From Rhabdornis inornatus (lineage: Eukaryota > Chordata > Aves > Passeriformes > Rhabdornithidae): a stretch of 64,000 nucleotides of DNA. This document shows positions 11,756-22,120 of this stretch, piece by piece (the first letter of the stretch is position 1; each line of letters opens with the position of its first letter). Below the pieces are notes generated by a model. The model saw only the letters and a list, made by a program, of their open reading frames with translations. It did not search any database and was not told the DNA's origin. Both the position numbers and the translations under genes were made by a program. Location of the stretch: NCBI GenBank assembly GCA_013397075.1, contig VWZS01006011.1:62001-126000 (forward strand), read 5' to 3'.

Positions 11756-14700
11756 GCTCTTTTTATCCATGAAATAATTCATATGTTTTTTTCAGTTGGG
11801 CTGTTTGTGTGTGTTTGCACCTCCCCCATACAAAGTGCTTAATTAAAGCAGCTTCAATTTTGTTTCTTTCAAAAGGATCTTGCTAGATAAAGTAGTCCGT
11901 TCAGAAAACTAAGGAATAAATTAAGAATCCTCTTCAGACAGAAATACAGCTAATTAAACCAAGCTAAACATAATTAGACTCATATCTGGAATAAAGGTAA
12001 GAGAGATGGTGATATTAATGAAGCCATTCAGCGCAGACTGTGATATTGTTGCTGTAAGTTTGAGAATCCTCAGTCATCATTTCCAGTCCCTGGGAACATC
12101 ATCCGCTTTGAGAGGCCTTGACGTAGGAAACCTAAAAATCAAGTGCCCTGAGCCAGTAATTTTGGAAGACCGTGGCAGTTTTTCTCCATCCCAGTCTTTA
12201 GGCTCTGCAGAAGCTTTCTCTTTGCTGTCTGATCTATTGTTTCCAGGAGTCATTCCTGCCAAGAGCTCTCTAATGTAGGTAAATTAACAGCTCCAAATGA
12301 TTTATGGGAAGGTTTCATGGCAAGTGTTGTGAAAGATCCAAACCTCATGAGAGAGATGAGGACCCACAATTTTTGTTTCAACTTCTGAATAAATGACCAG
12401 ATTTTGAGGAAGGCACAGTGCCAGCTTTCCTTTGTGCCAGCTTCTCTTCATTCTTCTCAGCCAGAACTACTGGTTTGAGAGAGATTTCATATATTTTGGA
12501 TAGGTTCATATATGGCAATGTACATTGTGAATTATCTTATTCTACTAAAGGAAAAGGAGGACAAGGCAACAGTGGAGGTTATGACAGAAGGAAAAAGAAA
12601 GCAGAGAATATTCTTGAAGCAATATGACAAAATAATACAGTCTTTAAACACGGTAAATTTGGACATTTTTCCCTTAATTCTATCCAAGTGCCAAGTCAGT
12701 GTTAACATTAATCAAAAATATTCCTCAGAAACTGTTTGCTAAATTTTTCTCTCTAACCTACTTTCAATTCTGCAGAGCGAGGAACTGAATTTCCATCTAT
12801 TTATGGTCATAAAATATCGAGAATATTGAAAGCAGTAATGAAATGCTGCTATATTAAATGTTCTTGAGGAGTTATTAGAGCTGATTGATTTATCAAGTTT
12901 GAATAGCTAAGCAAGTCGTTATCTCCTGCAATTGCACCTGTTGGAATTGTGCTCACAAGTGGTTTGTGAGAAGTGATTGCATGGAATTATTGGGAGCAAC
13001 ACCCAATACTGTGGTTTACTTTTTGTTTAGATTTGATACTAAACCTCCAAGGACAGCAAAATCTTTTTAACTTGCAGTGATGCCTGTTTAGTTTAATTCC
13101 AAACAGACTTTTCCCTGTGGAAGCTGTTACTCTAGCAAGGGGTTTTGGTAGGTCCTATTCTGCAAAATATAACCCCAGGGAGGTTTGTCTGCTTTCAGAG
13201 ATATTCCCTCCTTAAAGAAGAGTTTGAAGAAACAAGATGGCCACAGAATTAAGGAAGAAAATAATTTTTAGTCATCTGTCACGTCTCTGTTGCCTTCCTC
13301 TCTTGCTGTGTGCTCAGTCTAATCTTTGTGTCTAGTTAGGAGCCACACATCTTGATGATGGAGCTGTCAGCCAGGGAAGTTAACTTGCTTTAATTTCCCT
13401 TTCAGGATCTGGTAGCCATCTGAGAGCAAAGGTTTGTAAAGTTCTGGCAGTTCTCTTCCTTGAGCACATCATTGGTGAAAATAACAGCAGGTCCAGTACC
13501 TCATGGTAGAACATGATATTGGATTATATAGGAAAATTCCTGATAAGGAGATACAAAAGCTTCCTGGAAACTGCATGAATTAAGACGGTTTCAGGCTGGG
13601 AGCATTCTCATTCTTCTCACCTCGCCGAGGCTGGTGACCTCTGACCTTCTGCTTGGCTGTTACTGCTTCCTTTCATAGATTTCTGGAGAGATTGCTGTTT
13701 CACATTTAGCACTCCCTCTCTGCCTGCCTAATAATATAGGACTGATCAAGCCAGCCAGGAAGACCAGGCAAGATAAATGAGATGCTTAATTTGCACATCA
13801 GGAACTTCAGACAGCCTAATTTTAAGAGGACATTTTGATAAAGTAAAATGGCACTGTGCACATATTAGTAATTTCCAGTTCTACAAAATTATTAATGATA
13901 GATGAGCTCTGGGCTTCGAATCTTTGCATAAATTAGTGTTTGAAGGCTTTGCCATGAAACACAGACAACAAAACTCATTAGGAAACTTATCACATAATTG
14001 TCAATATTATTTGCAATTTATATTATTTTTCCCCATCACTCTCCATACTCCCAACTGTCCTGTATAAAAATACAAAAAAACAAAGCAAAAAAACCCCCAA
14101 ACCAACAGTAATAATACAGATTAATCACATTGTTAATACTCTTCCCCCCCAAAAGAGTTGATTTTAGCACACCTGCTGAAAACAGAACAATGTATTCCTG
14201 GACATGTTACAGCCTCACATTTTTCAGTATCCTTTAAGGGTTCCCATTTTCCTGACATGGCCTGAACACTGCAGGGTTTAGATAAGGTTTTTTTGGGTGA
14301 GTTTGTGTTCCTGTATCTCATCTCCTCGGTCCTTCTATCTATTCTAGACACATTCTGCCTTTCCACACCTTCAATCCTTTATTTATCTTAGGATCAACCA
14401 GAAACTTAAGAAGAACATCAAAAATACATGTTCTGGATGTGGTTTAAATATCTACTTGGTTTTGGTCTGATCTATCCCTGTCCCACATATGAACACATGA
14501 GGATCAAGCTGCTTTCTCCGACCTGCTGCCAGACCCTGGTCCCAAGCTCCTCTCCAAAGTTTTCCAAAGAGTGTTGCCAGGCACAGAATTGGCCCTGTGA
14601 GGTTCTGTGTGTGTGACCATAATTCAGAGCTGCTTTCTCTCTTACAATAAGTCTTAGAAAAAAATGTCCTTGTACATTTTTTTTTGACAGACAGATTTTC

Positions 14701-15564
14701 AGATATTTTTCCAGATTTTTTTCCCAGACTTTACTCAGTTTTAACTTTCCATCACACGTGAAGAGAAACCTTCTGTTTATTTCTTATCATTGTGAATTTT
14801 AATATCAGTGGAGATGATAGACTGACAAATTTTGGTTGCTTTGTGCTTAATTTTTGTGTACACCTTGAACATATATGTCCTATCATGAATACAAAATTAC
14901 ATGTGGATATATATTTTTAGAGATATTACTGATTTTAAAATCTTCTGAAAACTGCCTTGAGAGCTCTTTAAATCAGATTCTTGTGTGGCATTTCTTGAAA
15001 TGCTGAAGAGATACAATATTGGCCATCTATAAAATTGTGCACATTCTTTTTTTCTATTTCACAAACAGGTTTTATTCTTTGCATCTCATTTACACATTGC
15101 TGAGAACTGTAGCTGGCAAAGGGCAAAGAGGAGCATTCTCCAGAGCATTTACATGCTCTGTGTCATCTTGGACGAATATAGACACATGTGTGAGTTTTGT
15201 AGTAAAATAAAAAAATTGAAAGGAGTAATATAAAAGAAAGAACTTCCCAATGTTTTAGCTCATCGCAAACAAATGCTCTGGTATTATTCTATTTTTTTGC
15301 ATCAGTAAAAAGCTTCTAAATTTGCAGTGGATTTGTGGGGACAGATAAAAATCTGAGTGCATCCCACTGACCTGGGAGTATCCCAATAGGTGGACCACAA
15401 CCTGGGACAGGGTATGAACATGAGGAGACCCTGGAGGAGCTGAGCTTGAAAGGAAATCCAGCACCTGCACAAACTTCCTGTTTTCACCATTAAACTGTTG
15501 TCTTTTGAATCTACTTTTGACCACCTGATTTGGGCTGGGGAAAAGTGCTTCTTCTTGATACAGG
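11756..15564. other. Unique AT-rich DNA
   Basis: No gene or clear mobile element. Stretches near 12770-12990 and 13780-13990 contain intact homeobox- and octamer-like words (for example TTTGCATAAATTAG near 13924) and could be conserved non-coding sequence, but nothing in a single sequence proves this. Confidence 0.55.
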
Positions 15565-15607
15565 TCTCCTCTCCCTCTCCTTCTCCTCTCCTCTCCCTCT
15601 CCTCTCC
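15565..15607. repeat. CT-rich polypyrimidine tract
   Basis: About 43 bases made almost only of C and T in CTCC/CTCTCC-type units, with few interruptions, directly before the 5' junction of a CR1 copy. Such tracts can adopt non-B DNA, and this one may mark where reverse transcription or repair ended. Confidence 0.8.
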
Positions 15608-16149
15608 TCCCAGGTGAGACCCTGAGCACCTGCAGAGCTGCCCCAGCCCTGGGCCAGCACAGCAAGGAGCTGGAGCTGCTGGAGAGAGCCCAGAGGAGGC
15701 TCCAGGATGAGCAGAGGATGGAGCAGCTCTGCTGGGAGGAAAGGCTGGCACAGCTGCCATTGTTCACCTGGAGAGGAGAAGCTCTGGGGTGAGCTCAGCG
15801 TGGCCTTGCAGGGCCTGAAGGAGCTGCAGGAAAGATGGAGAGAGACAATTGGCAAGGGCTGGAGGGACAGCACACAGGGAATGGCTCCCAGTGCCAGAGG
15901 GCAGGGCTGGATGGGATCTTGGGAATTAGGAATTGTTCCCTGGCAGGGTGGGCAGGCCCTGGCACAGGGTGCCCAGAGCAGCTGGGGCTGCCCCTGGATC
16001 CCTGGCAGTGCCCAAGGCCAGGTTGGACATTGGGGCTTGGAGCAGCCTGGCACAGTGGAAGGTGTCCCTGCCCATGGCAGGGGTGGCACTGGGTGGGATT
16101 TAATGTCTCTTCCAACCCAAACCATTCTGGGATTCCATAATTCTGTGAT
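15608..16149 (+). repeat. CR1 LINE 3' part, about 540 bp (GC-rich form)
   Basis: This long copy starts at CAGGTGAGACCCTGAGCACC and runs through the 3' portion of the element to CCATTCTGGGATTCCATAATTCTGTGATT, which keeps two degenerate copies of the CR1 3' octamer. Landmarks are GAGCTGCAGGAAAGATGGAG, CAGGGCTGGATGGGATCTTG and GGTGGGCAGGCCCTGGC. Frames of 100-204 codons open on both strands reflect its GC-rich, stop-poor sequence and are not genes. It lacks the upstream reverse transcriptase and endonuclease regions, so it cannot move by itself. Confidence 0.95.
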
Positions 16150-17983
16150 TTTACTTGTCTGCCAGTGGCCCTTGTTTAATATTGATACCCAGAGGCCACA
16201 TTTGTTTTCTTCTTGAACAGAAATAAAATCCAGTTTTACATGAGACAGTGTCTGTTTGCATCTCCTGTAGATGGAAGGAGGTGCTGTAGATATTTCAGTA
16301 CCCTGAGGACATCTTTATATAATAATTGGTCTTGGGCTGAAGCAATTTAAAAATCCCACTGCACACAGTTGATATTTAGTATAACGAATGAGGGCAAATG
16401 CAAAAAGAATTGCAATAAATATGCTAAACACTGGAGAATACTGGATCTAGTCTACAATTAATAGAAGTGAAGCCATCATAGAAAAAAATAATGTTTATAA
16501 AGTACAGCTGTACTTTGTTCTTTTAAGAAATCTTTGGGGCATGTTTGTCTTGAAAGATGAAGTTCTAAATTCATGAATTTCCTGTCTCACTTCAATTTCT
16601 GCCATCCCAATTAATGCATTTAACTAATGCTATTTTTAACTATATAAGAATAACAACAGGAGTTTGTCCAATCATCTCTTTCCAGGATGTTGTAAATGAA
16701 GTGTGCAAGTGCAAGAATTAAACCTCTCCTTCCTCTTTAGCTGCTGTTGGTGTGGTCAAATCCACACTTTCTCAGCTTTGGGTGTTTTACTCCTTGCATT
16801 CCACACTTACTGCTCAGCTCTGCCCTCTGAAGATTTCCCCCTATTTCTGTCTCTCCCTCTGGTGGTCTTGGCTTAAGATGGTGAATCCTTTTACAGTCAC
16901 ATTTTGATTTTTTCTTTCCCACACCACACACATTTTTTGAATTTTGATTTGCAGCAGCACTGAGCCGCTCAGGAGGCCCGTGGGGATGCAGTGGAGCCCT
17001 TGTGTGAGCTGGATGTGTAACCTCAATTATCTCAGTGTTGTTTAGGCCCCTAATTCATTGCAGAGCTGCAGTGGATCTGACAGAGCTCTGTCTGTCCCAC
17101 GCTTCTGTAACCCCAACCCTCCATCCATCATCTTCAGCTCCATGCCATCAGGGCACAGCCTGCTCATGTGTTCAAGAGATCTTCCTCCTAGGAGAGGATA
17201 TTAAGTGTTCAGCTGCACAGTCAGGAAGAGAAATCTCCTTTATTAGCGTGGTTGGATAACCTTTGATCTTTCCATGCGTATAAAGCCTAGAACAGAACCT
17301 ACAGCTGGTTCCAGTGCCAGGCTGTGTCAGGAGAACTCACATTTTTTTATTAAGAGTTTTTATTAAGGTGTGTTGAGCATCATTCTACCACTGACTGGGT
17401 TTTAACAGCAATATTTTGTATTCTTTAGAAAGAAAACAATTAAAAAGCAAAATTTTTCTGTGAGCTTCAACAGTGCAAGAAGGAAAGCACATTAGTAAGG
17501 AGAGCACATTGCAAATGAATGTAAACCTTATGGTTTCTCAGCAGTTTCTTGGAATTTTAGTGCTCTGGGTGTATTTGTATCCACAGTTACAGTGAGATTT
17601 CTTGAAATATTTAATGCAGTGCTTTATTCATAATTTATATATTTTTAGACATAATGTGTCTGAGTGGAATAGATTTTTCTTGTGACTACACCACTTCAGG
17701 TGAAAATATCAACATTTACAGGGAGGATATGAGCCATGATTTTTTTACGGGAACTTAGATTTACATATGAATAAATATTGAAGTAATAAAGCAGGATAAG
17801 GTGACTGTTAATTTAAATCTGGTTCAGTTTTTAAAATATAATCTGCTCTTCAGAATAAGAAGCTCTTTGCAGTATGTCACAAGCAAAGCAAGTTCTTTTC
17901 CCCCCTAACCTTCTTTGATAAAATCTTTTAAACTGAGAGAAGATTTAGATGGGATACAAAGAAGAAATTTTCTACAGCTAAGG
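16150..17983. other. Unique AT-rich DNA
   Basis: No gene, LTR or CR1 recognised. Frames around 16740-17260 are short and do not resemble known proteins. Confidence 0.6.
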
Positions 17984-18172
17984 CTGGGCAGGCCCTGGCA
18001 CAGGGTGCCCAGAGCAGCTGGGGCTGCCCCTGGATCCCTGGCAGTGCCCAAGGCCAGGTTGGACACTGGGGCTGGGAGCAGCCTGGGACAGTGGAAGGTG
18101 TCCCTGCCATGGCAGGGGTGGCACTGGAGGAGATTTCAGGTCCCTTCCAGCCCAAAGCCTTCCATGAGATAA
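17984..18172 (+). repeat. CR1 LINE 3' fragment (GC-rich form)
   Basis: 5' truncation falls at CTGGGCAGGCCCTGGCACAG. The 3' side reads CCTGCCATGGCAGGGGTGGC and then a decayed end near CCTTCCATGAGATAA. It forms a close inverted pair with the copy at 18826-19170. Confidence 0.93.
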
Positions 18173-18825
18173 ACACAGCTCCTTCAAGAGCATTATCTGT
18201 AGATGATGGCAGTTGATTTAAATGGCCTAATGCTATCACAGCTAATTACAATACTTTGCCTTTTGGTGACTGAAATTTAAGTGAAGCTGATTTATAAAGT
18301 TATGCTCGTCTGTTGTTGCTTAGTGAGAAAAGAAGAAACTAAAGAGAACAGAAGTATGGTCTAATGGACAGGAGAGTATCCAGTACATTCATTAAATATC
18401 TCCCTATTAATCAGTAAACTCAGAGAGGCTGCTGATTCTTTGTTCCTCTTGTTCACTGCTGAACCAGAGATGATTTTGCTGTAGCTGACATGCAGTGGCC
18501 AGTCCAGCCTTCCCTTCCTCTGCTGCTCCAGGAGCTCCTGTCCCTGCTGTGCTGAGGATGCAGAGATGGACACAGCACTGCAGAGCAGCCTCCAGGGCTG
18601 GTCACAGGGGCAGCATCACCCAGTTCATTCATCAGCTTTCATTGAAGATTTCTCTTCTCACCAGGGTTTATACAGTTTTTAACCAACTCTTAACATTTTC
18701 TATCATTCATTTCTTCTTCACTAGTTAGTTGCTAAGGTACTTGCTAAGTAGGAAGGTGTCCACTGCACAGATTTTTAGAGCCCTTTTGATTGAGCCATCT
18801 AAAACACTTCTAAATTAATGGGGAG
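18173..18825. other. Unique spacer between two inverted CR1 copies
   Basis: About 650 bases with no recognisable feature. If transcribed across, it would be the loop of a CR1-CR1 foldback. Confidence 0.6.
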
Positions 18826-19170
18826 TCATAAAATCATAGAATTATGGAATGGTTTGGGCTGGGTTGGAAGGGACCTTAAAGCCCATCCAGTGCCACCCCT
18901 GCCATGGCAGGGACACCTCCCACTGTCCCAGGCTGCTCCAAGCCCCAATGTCCAACCTGGCCTTGGGCACTGCCAGGGATCCAGGGGCAGCCCCAGCTGC
19001 TCTGGGCACCCTGTGCCAGGGCCTGCCCACCCTGCCAGGGAACAATTCCTAATTCCCAAGATCCCATCCAGCCCTGCCCTCTGGCACTGGGAGCCATTCC
19101 CTGTGTCCTGTCCCTCCAGCCCTTGCCAATTGTCTCTCTCCATCTTTCCTGCAGCTCCTGCAGGCCCTGG
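18826..19170 (-). repeat. CR1 LINE 3' fragment, about 345 bp (GC-rich form)
   Basis: The left end shows the inverted octamer-type terminus (TCATAAAATCATAGAATTATGG), then GGTTGGAAGGGACCTTAAAG and the whole conserved 3' block to CTGCAGCTCCTGCAGGCCC. It includes the palindrome CCCTGCCATGGCAGGG. The 5' end of the element, on the right, is truncated near 19170. Frames of 100-170 codons on both strands are by-products. Confidence 0.95.
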
Positions 19171-21047
19171 AAATCCATTAATCTCTCATCAGACCTTAAA
19201 GCAAAAAATGTTTGGCTTTCTACAGAGGCAGTTTTTCTGGAGGAGAATGCACAGATCTGATCAGCCTCCAAATCTGGAGGTTTCACTCTTGAGGTTAGTG
19301 ATGTTGCATCTGTGCTCAGCTTCGGCACGAGCTTGAAGGGCAGGGATTTAATGGGATTTGATGAGATAATTTGGGTTTTCTGCTATGGAAGAGAACATGT
19401 TTTTTCAGCAGGTGCTTCCTTGGATTTCTGAGGCCGGGCTGTGTGCACCACAGATGAGGGAGCCTTTGGAATGCCCTCTCCCAGTTTGTATGACTGCAAA
19501 AATTCACCAAAATTAGGTTACACTTGGAATAAAATAAACTAAAGCCCAGCAAGGGAGCAACTCAAGGTCAGTTATTTCAAATGTGGAATCCCTAAAAATT
19601 CTCTTTGACTTGGATTTAAGGAAAAGAGGTTTGAAACTTTTACTTCAGGGTAAATGGTAAATGTATTAAAATTTCAGTATCTTTTTTTTTTTCATATTAT
19701 ATCCATTTATCTAAATCACAAGTATCTGTTGTGCATGACAGTTACATATTAATAGTGACTTATCAGAATTTAAGCTATAATAGAGAAGTCAGAACAATCT
19801 ACTTCAATTATTAAATCTGGACTTTGCTTAGCATGTACTAAAACATTCTTCTACTCAGGTGACCTCCCAGGACTGTTTTTTTTTAGCAAATCAGAATGTA
19901 TAATTTTATCAAGACCAGATCAAGGTTCAGTAATTAAAAAGACCAGGTGATTTCACAGCATCAGGAACAGCCAGTCTTTGTTTATCTGCAATACTGAAAT
20001 TTGAACACAATTCTGTGTGAATTCAGTATGGATCAATATTCTAAATGCAGAGTATTTGCTCACTTCCTGCCTCTAAAGAGAAATTAAATTAAGACACTGT
20101 ATCAGACTGGCTTTATGATAAAAGTACATGGGTTTTATGAACTACACAGTTCTTGAATAAATTCTCTCAGCATTCCTATTCAAGATGTTAACTTAATGGA
20201 ACCACTTGAATCACAAGTGTGGTCTTTCCACGAATAAGATAATTAAAGAGTTTGAAAACTAGGATTAATAAATCATTATAGCAAGTTTAGGTTCAATTAA
20301 CATTATAAATGCAACTATTTTAGTAAGTAATTGACATCTGATTAGCATGTTGCTGGGTATAGCTATTTAGATATTAATCAAATTTCCAAACCTTGCTTAC
20401 AAAATACCTTAAAGACATGTACATAATTTCCCTTTATTTACATGGTAACTAAGCTTATCTTTTACGTATGTTTGCTCAGGGCCACAACTTGGAGCATATG
20501 CTGAGATTATTATTTATTAATTATAGTCAAAATTGCCAATATAATTCAAAAGTCCATGGGGCAGCACTCTTCTGCCTTTTTGATATACTCTGTGTAATCT
20601 CAACCACTGCAGAGGTTTCTTGGCACTGTGGGTGTTATCTCACAGAACTGCTTGGTTTTATGTCAGAATCTGAGCAAAATAGCAGCTTCATTAGGAAAAA
20701 ATGAATGAAACTAATTTGATAGCAGCTTTCCTTTGAAAAATGTATGAAACTAGTTTGTAAAAAATACAGCAAGGAGTCTGATTAAAAAGGTAATAAAAAC
20801 GCAAGGCATGAAAACATATTTTGTGCTTGGATCCAGTTAGTTTGCGCTTGAGCAGACTAAATTAAATACTATAAATTCTGCCCAACAAATGTAAACACTA
20901 GGAGTTAAATCTGACTAAAGTTTCAAGCTAAAAAGGAAAAGCTGCCTTTAAATTTAATCTCTTAGATTTGAAATAATTTGCTGTAACTGAAATGATGCTT
21001 GGTCATTGGTCACTGATGAATACTTGTAATTGTTTCAGTAGGGCTTG
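19171..21047. other. Unique AT-rich DNA
   Basis: Strongly AT-rich single-copy sequence with no gene, LTR or CR1 match. Open frames are short. Confidence 0.6.
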
Positions 21048-21108
21048 TGTTAGGGGCAAAAATGAGACGAGACACACACTCTTGTTCAACAGCGTGAAAA
21101 GGTCCTGC

Positions 21109-21114
21109 TTTATT
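21109..21114 (-). promoter_or_regulatory. Polyadenylation signal in the LTR
   Basis: TTTATT on the plus strand reads AATAAA on the minus strand, followed by GCAGGACC. Its position downstream of the minus-strand TATA-like box supports the LTR call. Confidence 0.6.
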
Positions 21115-21123
21115 CTTGCTCGC

Positions 21124-21212
21124 AACTTGCCTTACAGACTCCAACTCCTCACTGACTGACTACAGCAAGCTCCCACTGTAGCTTCCCTTGCAGACTCCAA
21201 CTGACCTCACAG
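21124..21212. repeat. Imperfect duplication inside the LTR
   Basis: Two blocks containing CAGACTCCAACT, each followed by ACAGCAAG or CAGCAGCAAG, lie side by side, separated by about 60 bases. This looks like an internal tandem duplication within the R/U5 side of the LTR. Confidence 0.6.
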
Positions 21213-21312
21213 CAGCAAGTCTCTGTCCCCTTTAGTCAGTCCAGTCTCTCATCCCTTCAGTCCCTTCCGTTTCTCATCCCTCAGGATTCTCCCCTGACCA
21301 GCCAACCCACCC

Positions 21313-21319
21313 TTTTATC
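21313..21319 (-). promoter_or_regulatory. TATA-like box in the LTR
   Basis: TTTTATC on the plus strand reads GATAAAA on the minus strand, within GGGATAAAAGGG. It lies about 120 bases from the LTR's start on its own strand, consistent with a retroviral U3 promoter remnant. Confidence 0.5.
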
Positions 21320-21432
21320 CCACTCATCCTTATTGGTTGTAGCTGTGACCTATTAAGGGTTAGGCTGGTTTTGGTAATTAACACAGCTGTGACTCATCAG
21401 GGGTGAGGTTGCCTGTAATCCCTTCTCCTACA

Positions 21433-21739
21433 TTAAATCATTAAATATATGTGAAATATGAAAAAAAATCTTTAAAGACTGTCACAAAAATGCTTCGGTA
21501 ATAGAAGAAAAGATTGTTGTTTCTTATATTGGATATGAATCAGAAGGAAAAACCTTGATCGACAAGAAAATCAGTGATTTATCTGATGGGATGATGAGTG
21601 AAAATATAAAATCTCTCTCTTTTGTCAGAGAATTTGCTCTCCTGAGACACGCAGTGCAGTAAACTGGGTGGCAGAGCATGGCCTGAGAGAGCACAGTACA
21701 AAGATGAGGATCCTGCTGTGTGCACTCATCAGAAATGGA
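21433..21739. other. Unique DNA
   Basis: About 300 bases between the LTR and an LTR-like stretch. Nothing recognised. Confidence 0.6.
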
Positions 21740-22120
21740 GAGCAGGAACTCCAGCCATTCTCAAGCAAGATCTGCAGCCCGCCATGGGGAGGAGTTCAAA
21801 CGTGACAAACAAGGTTCAAGTTCCTGGTGGATTTTAAAAGGTTTAATAAAAGACAATAATAGACAAACAATAAAGCAAAGGGTTAATAAAGCCCAGTGCT
21901 TGACATTCAACCAAAAGCACACATTTAATCAGAAAATACTTCTTTAAATGCATCAACATATTGCATATTTATAGACCTTCATGCATTATTCAAAATCATT
22001 CCCCCCCAACCTGTAAATCAACATTTTTTTAAAAATTTCTCCTTGTGGCTCCATCCTGTCAGTACTCCCTGATAACAGAGATCAATAAATTCCTTCCCTG
22101 GGGTTCTGGTGTCATAGATA
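21740..22120 (-). mobile_element. LTR-like remnant (tentative)
   Basis: On the minus strand this has a TATA-like GTCTATAAATATGC near 21963-21976. Further along are CTTTATTAACCC and CTTTTATTAAACC-type runs and a CpG-containing block near CCCATGGCGGGC. The texture resembles a decayed bird retroviral LTR. I cannot define the ends, a clear AATAAA or target-site duplications, so it could also be unique sequence. Confidence 0.3.

Larger units (their letters stand above)
21048..21432 (-). mobile_element. Probable solo LTR of an endogenous retrovirus
   Basis: The segment begins TGTTAGGGGC and ends CTCCTACA, giving inverted TG...CA termini. On the minus strand a TATA-like GATAAAA lies at 21313-21319 and a polyadenylation signal AATAAA at 21109-21114, about 200 bases downstream, in the order expected of U3-R-U5. 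CACTCATCCTTATTGGTTG carries a CCAAT-type box in the opposite sense. I see no matching second LTR or internal viral gene, so it is read as a solo LTR. Exact target-site duplications are not visible, so the boundaries are approximate. The family is not named because I cannot confirm it. Confidence 0.72.

Noticed and set aside
15511..16216. Overlapping frames of 100-204 codons on both strands
   Set aside because: They fall in the plus-strand CR1 copy and its CT-rich flank. The same peptides recur at 18.8, 25.2, 32.9, 52.6 and 57.7 kb, so they are repeat translations.
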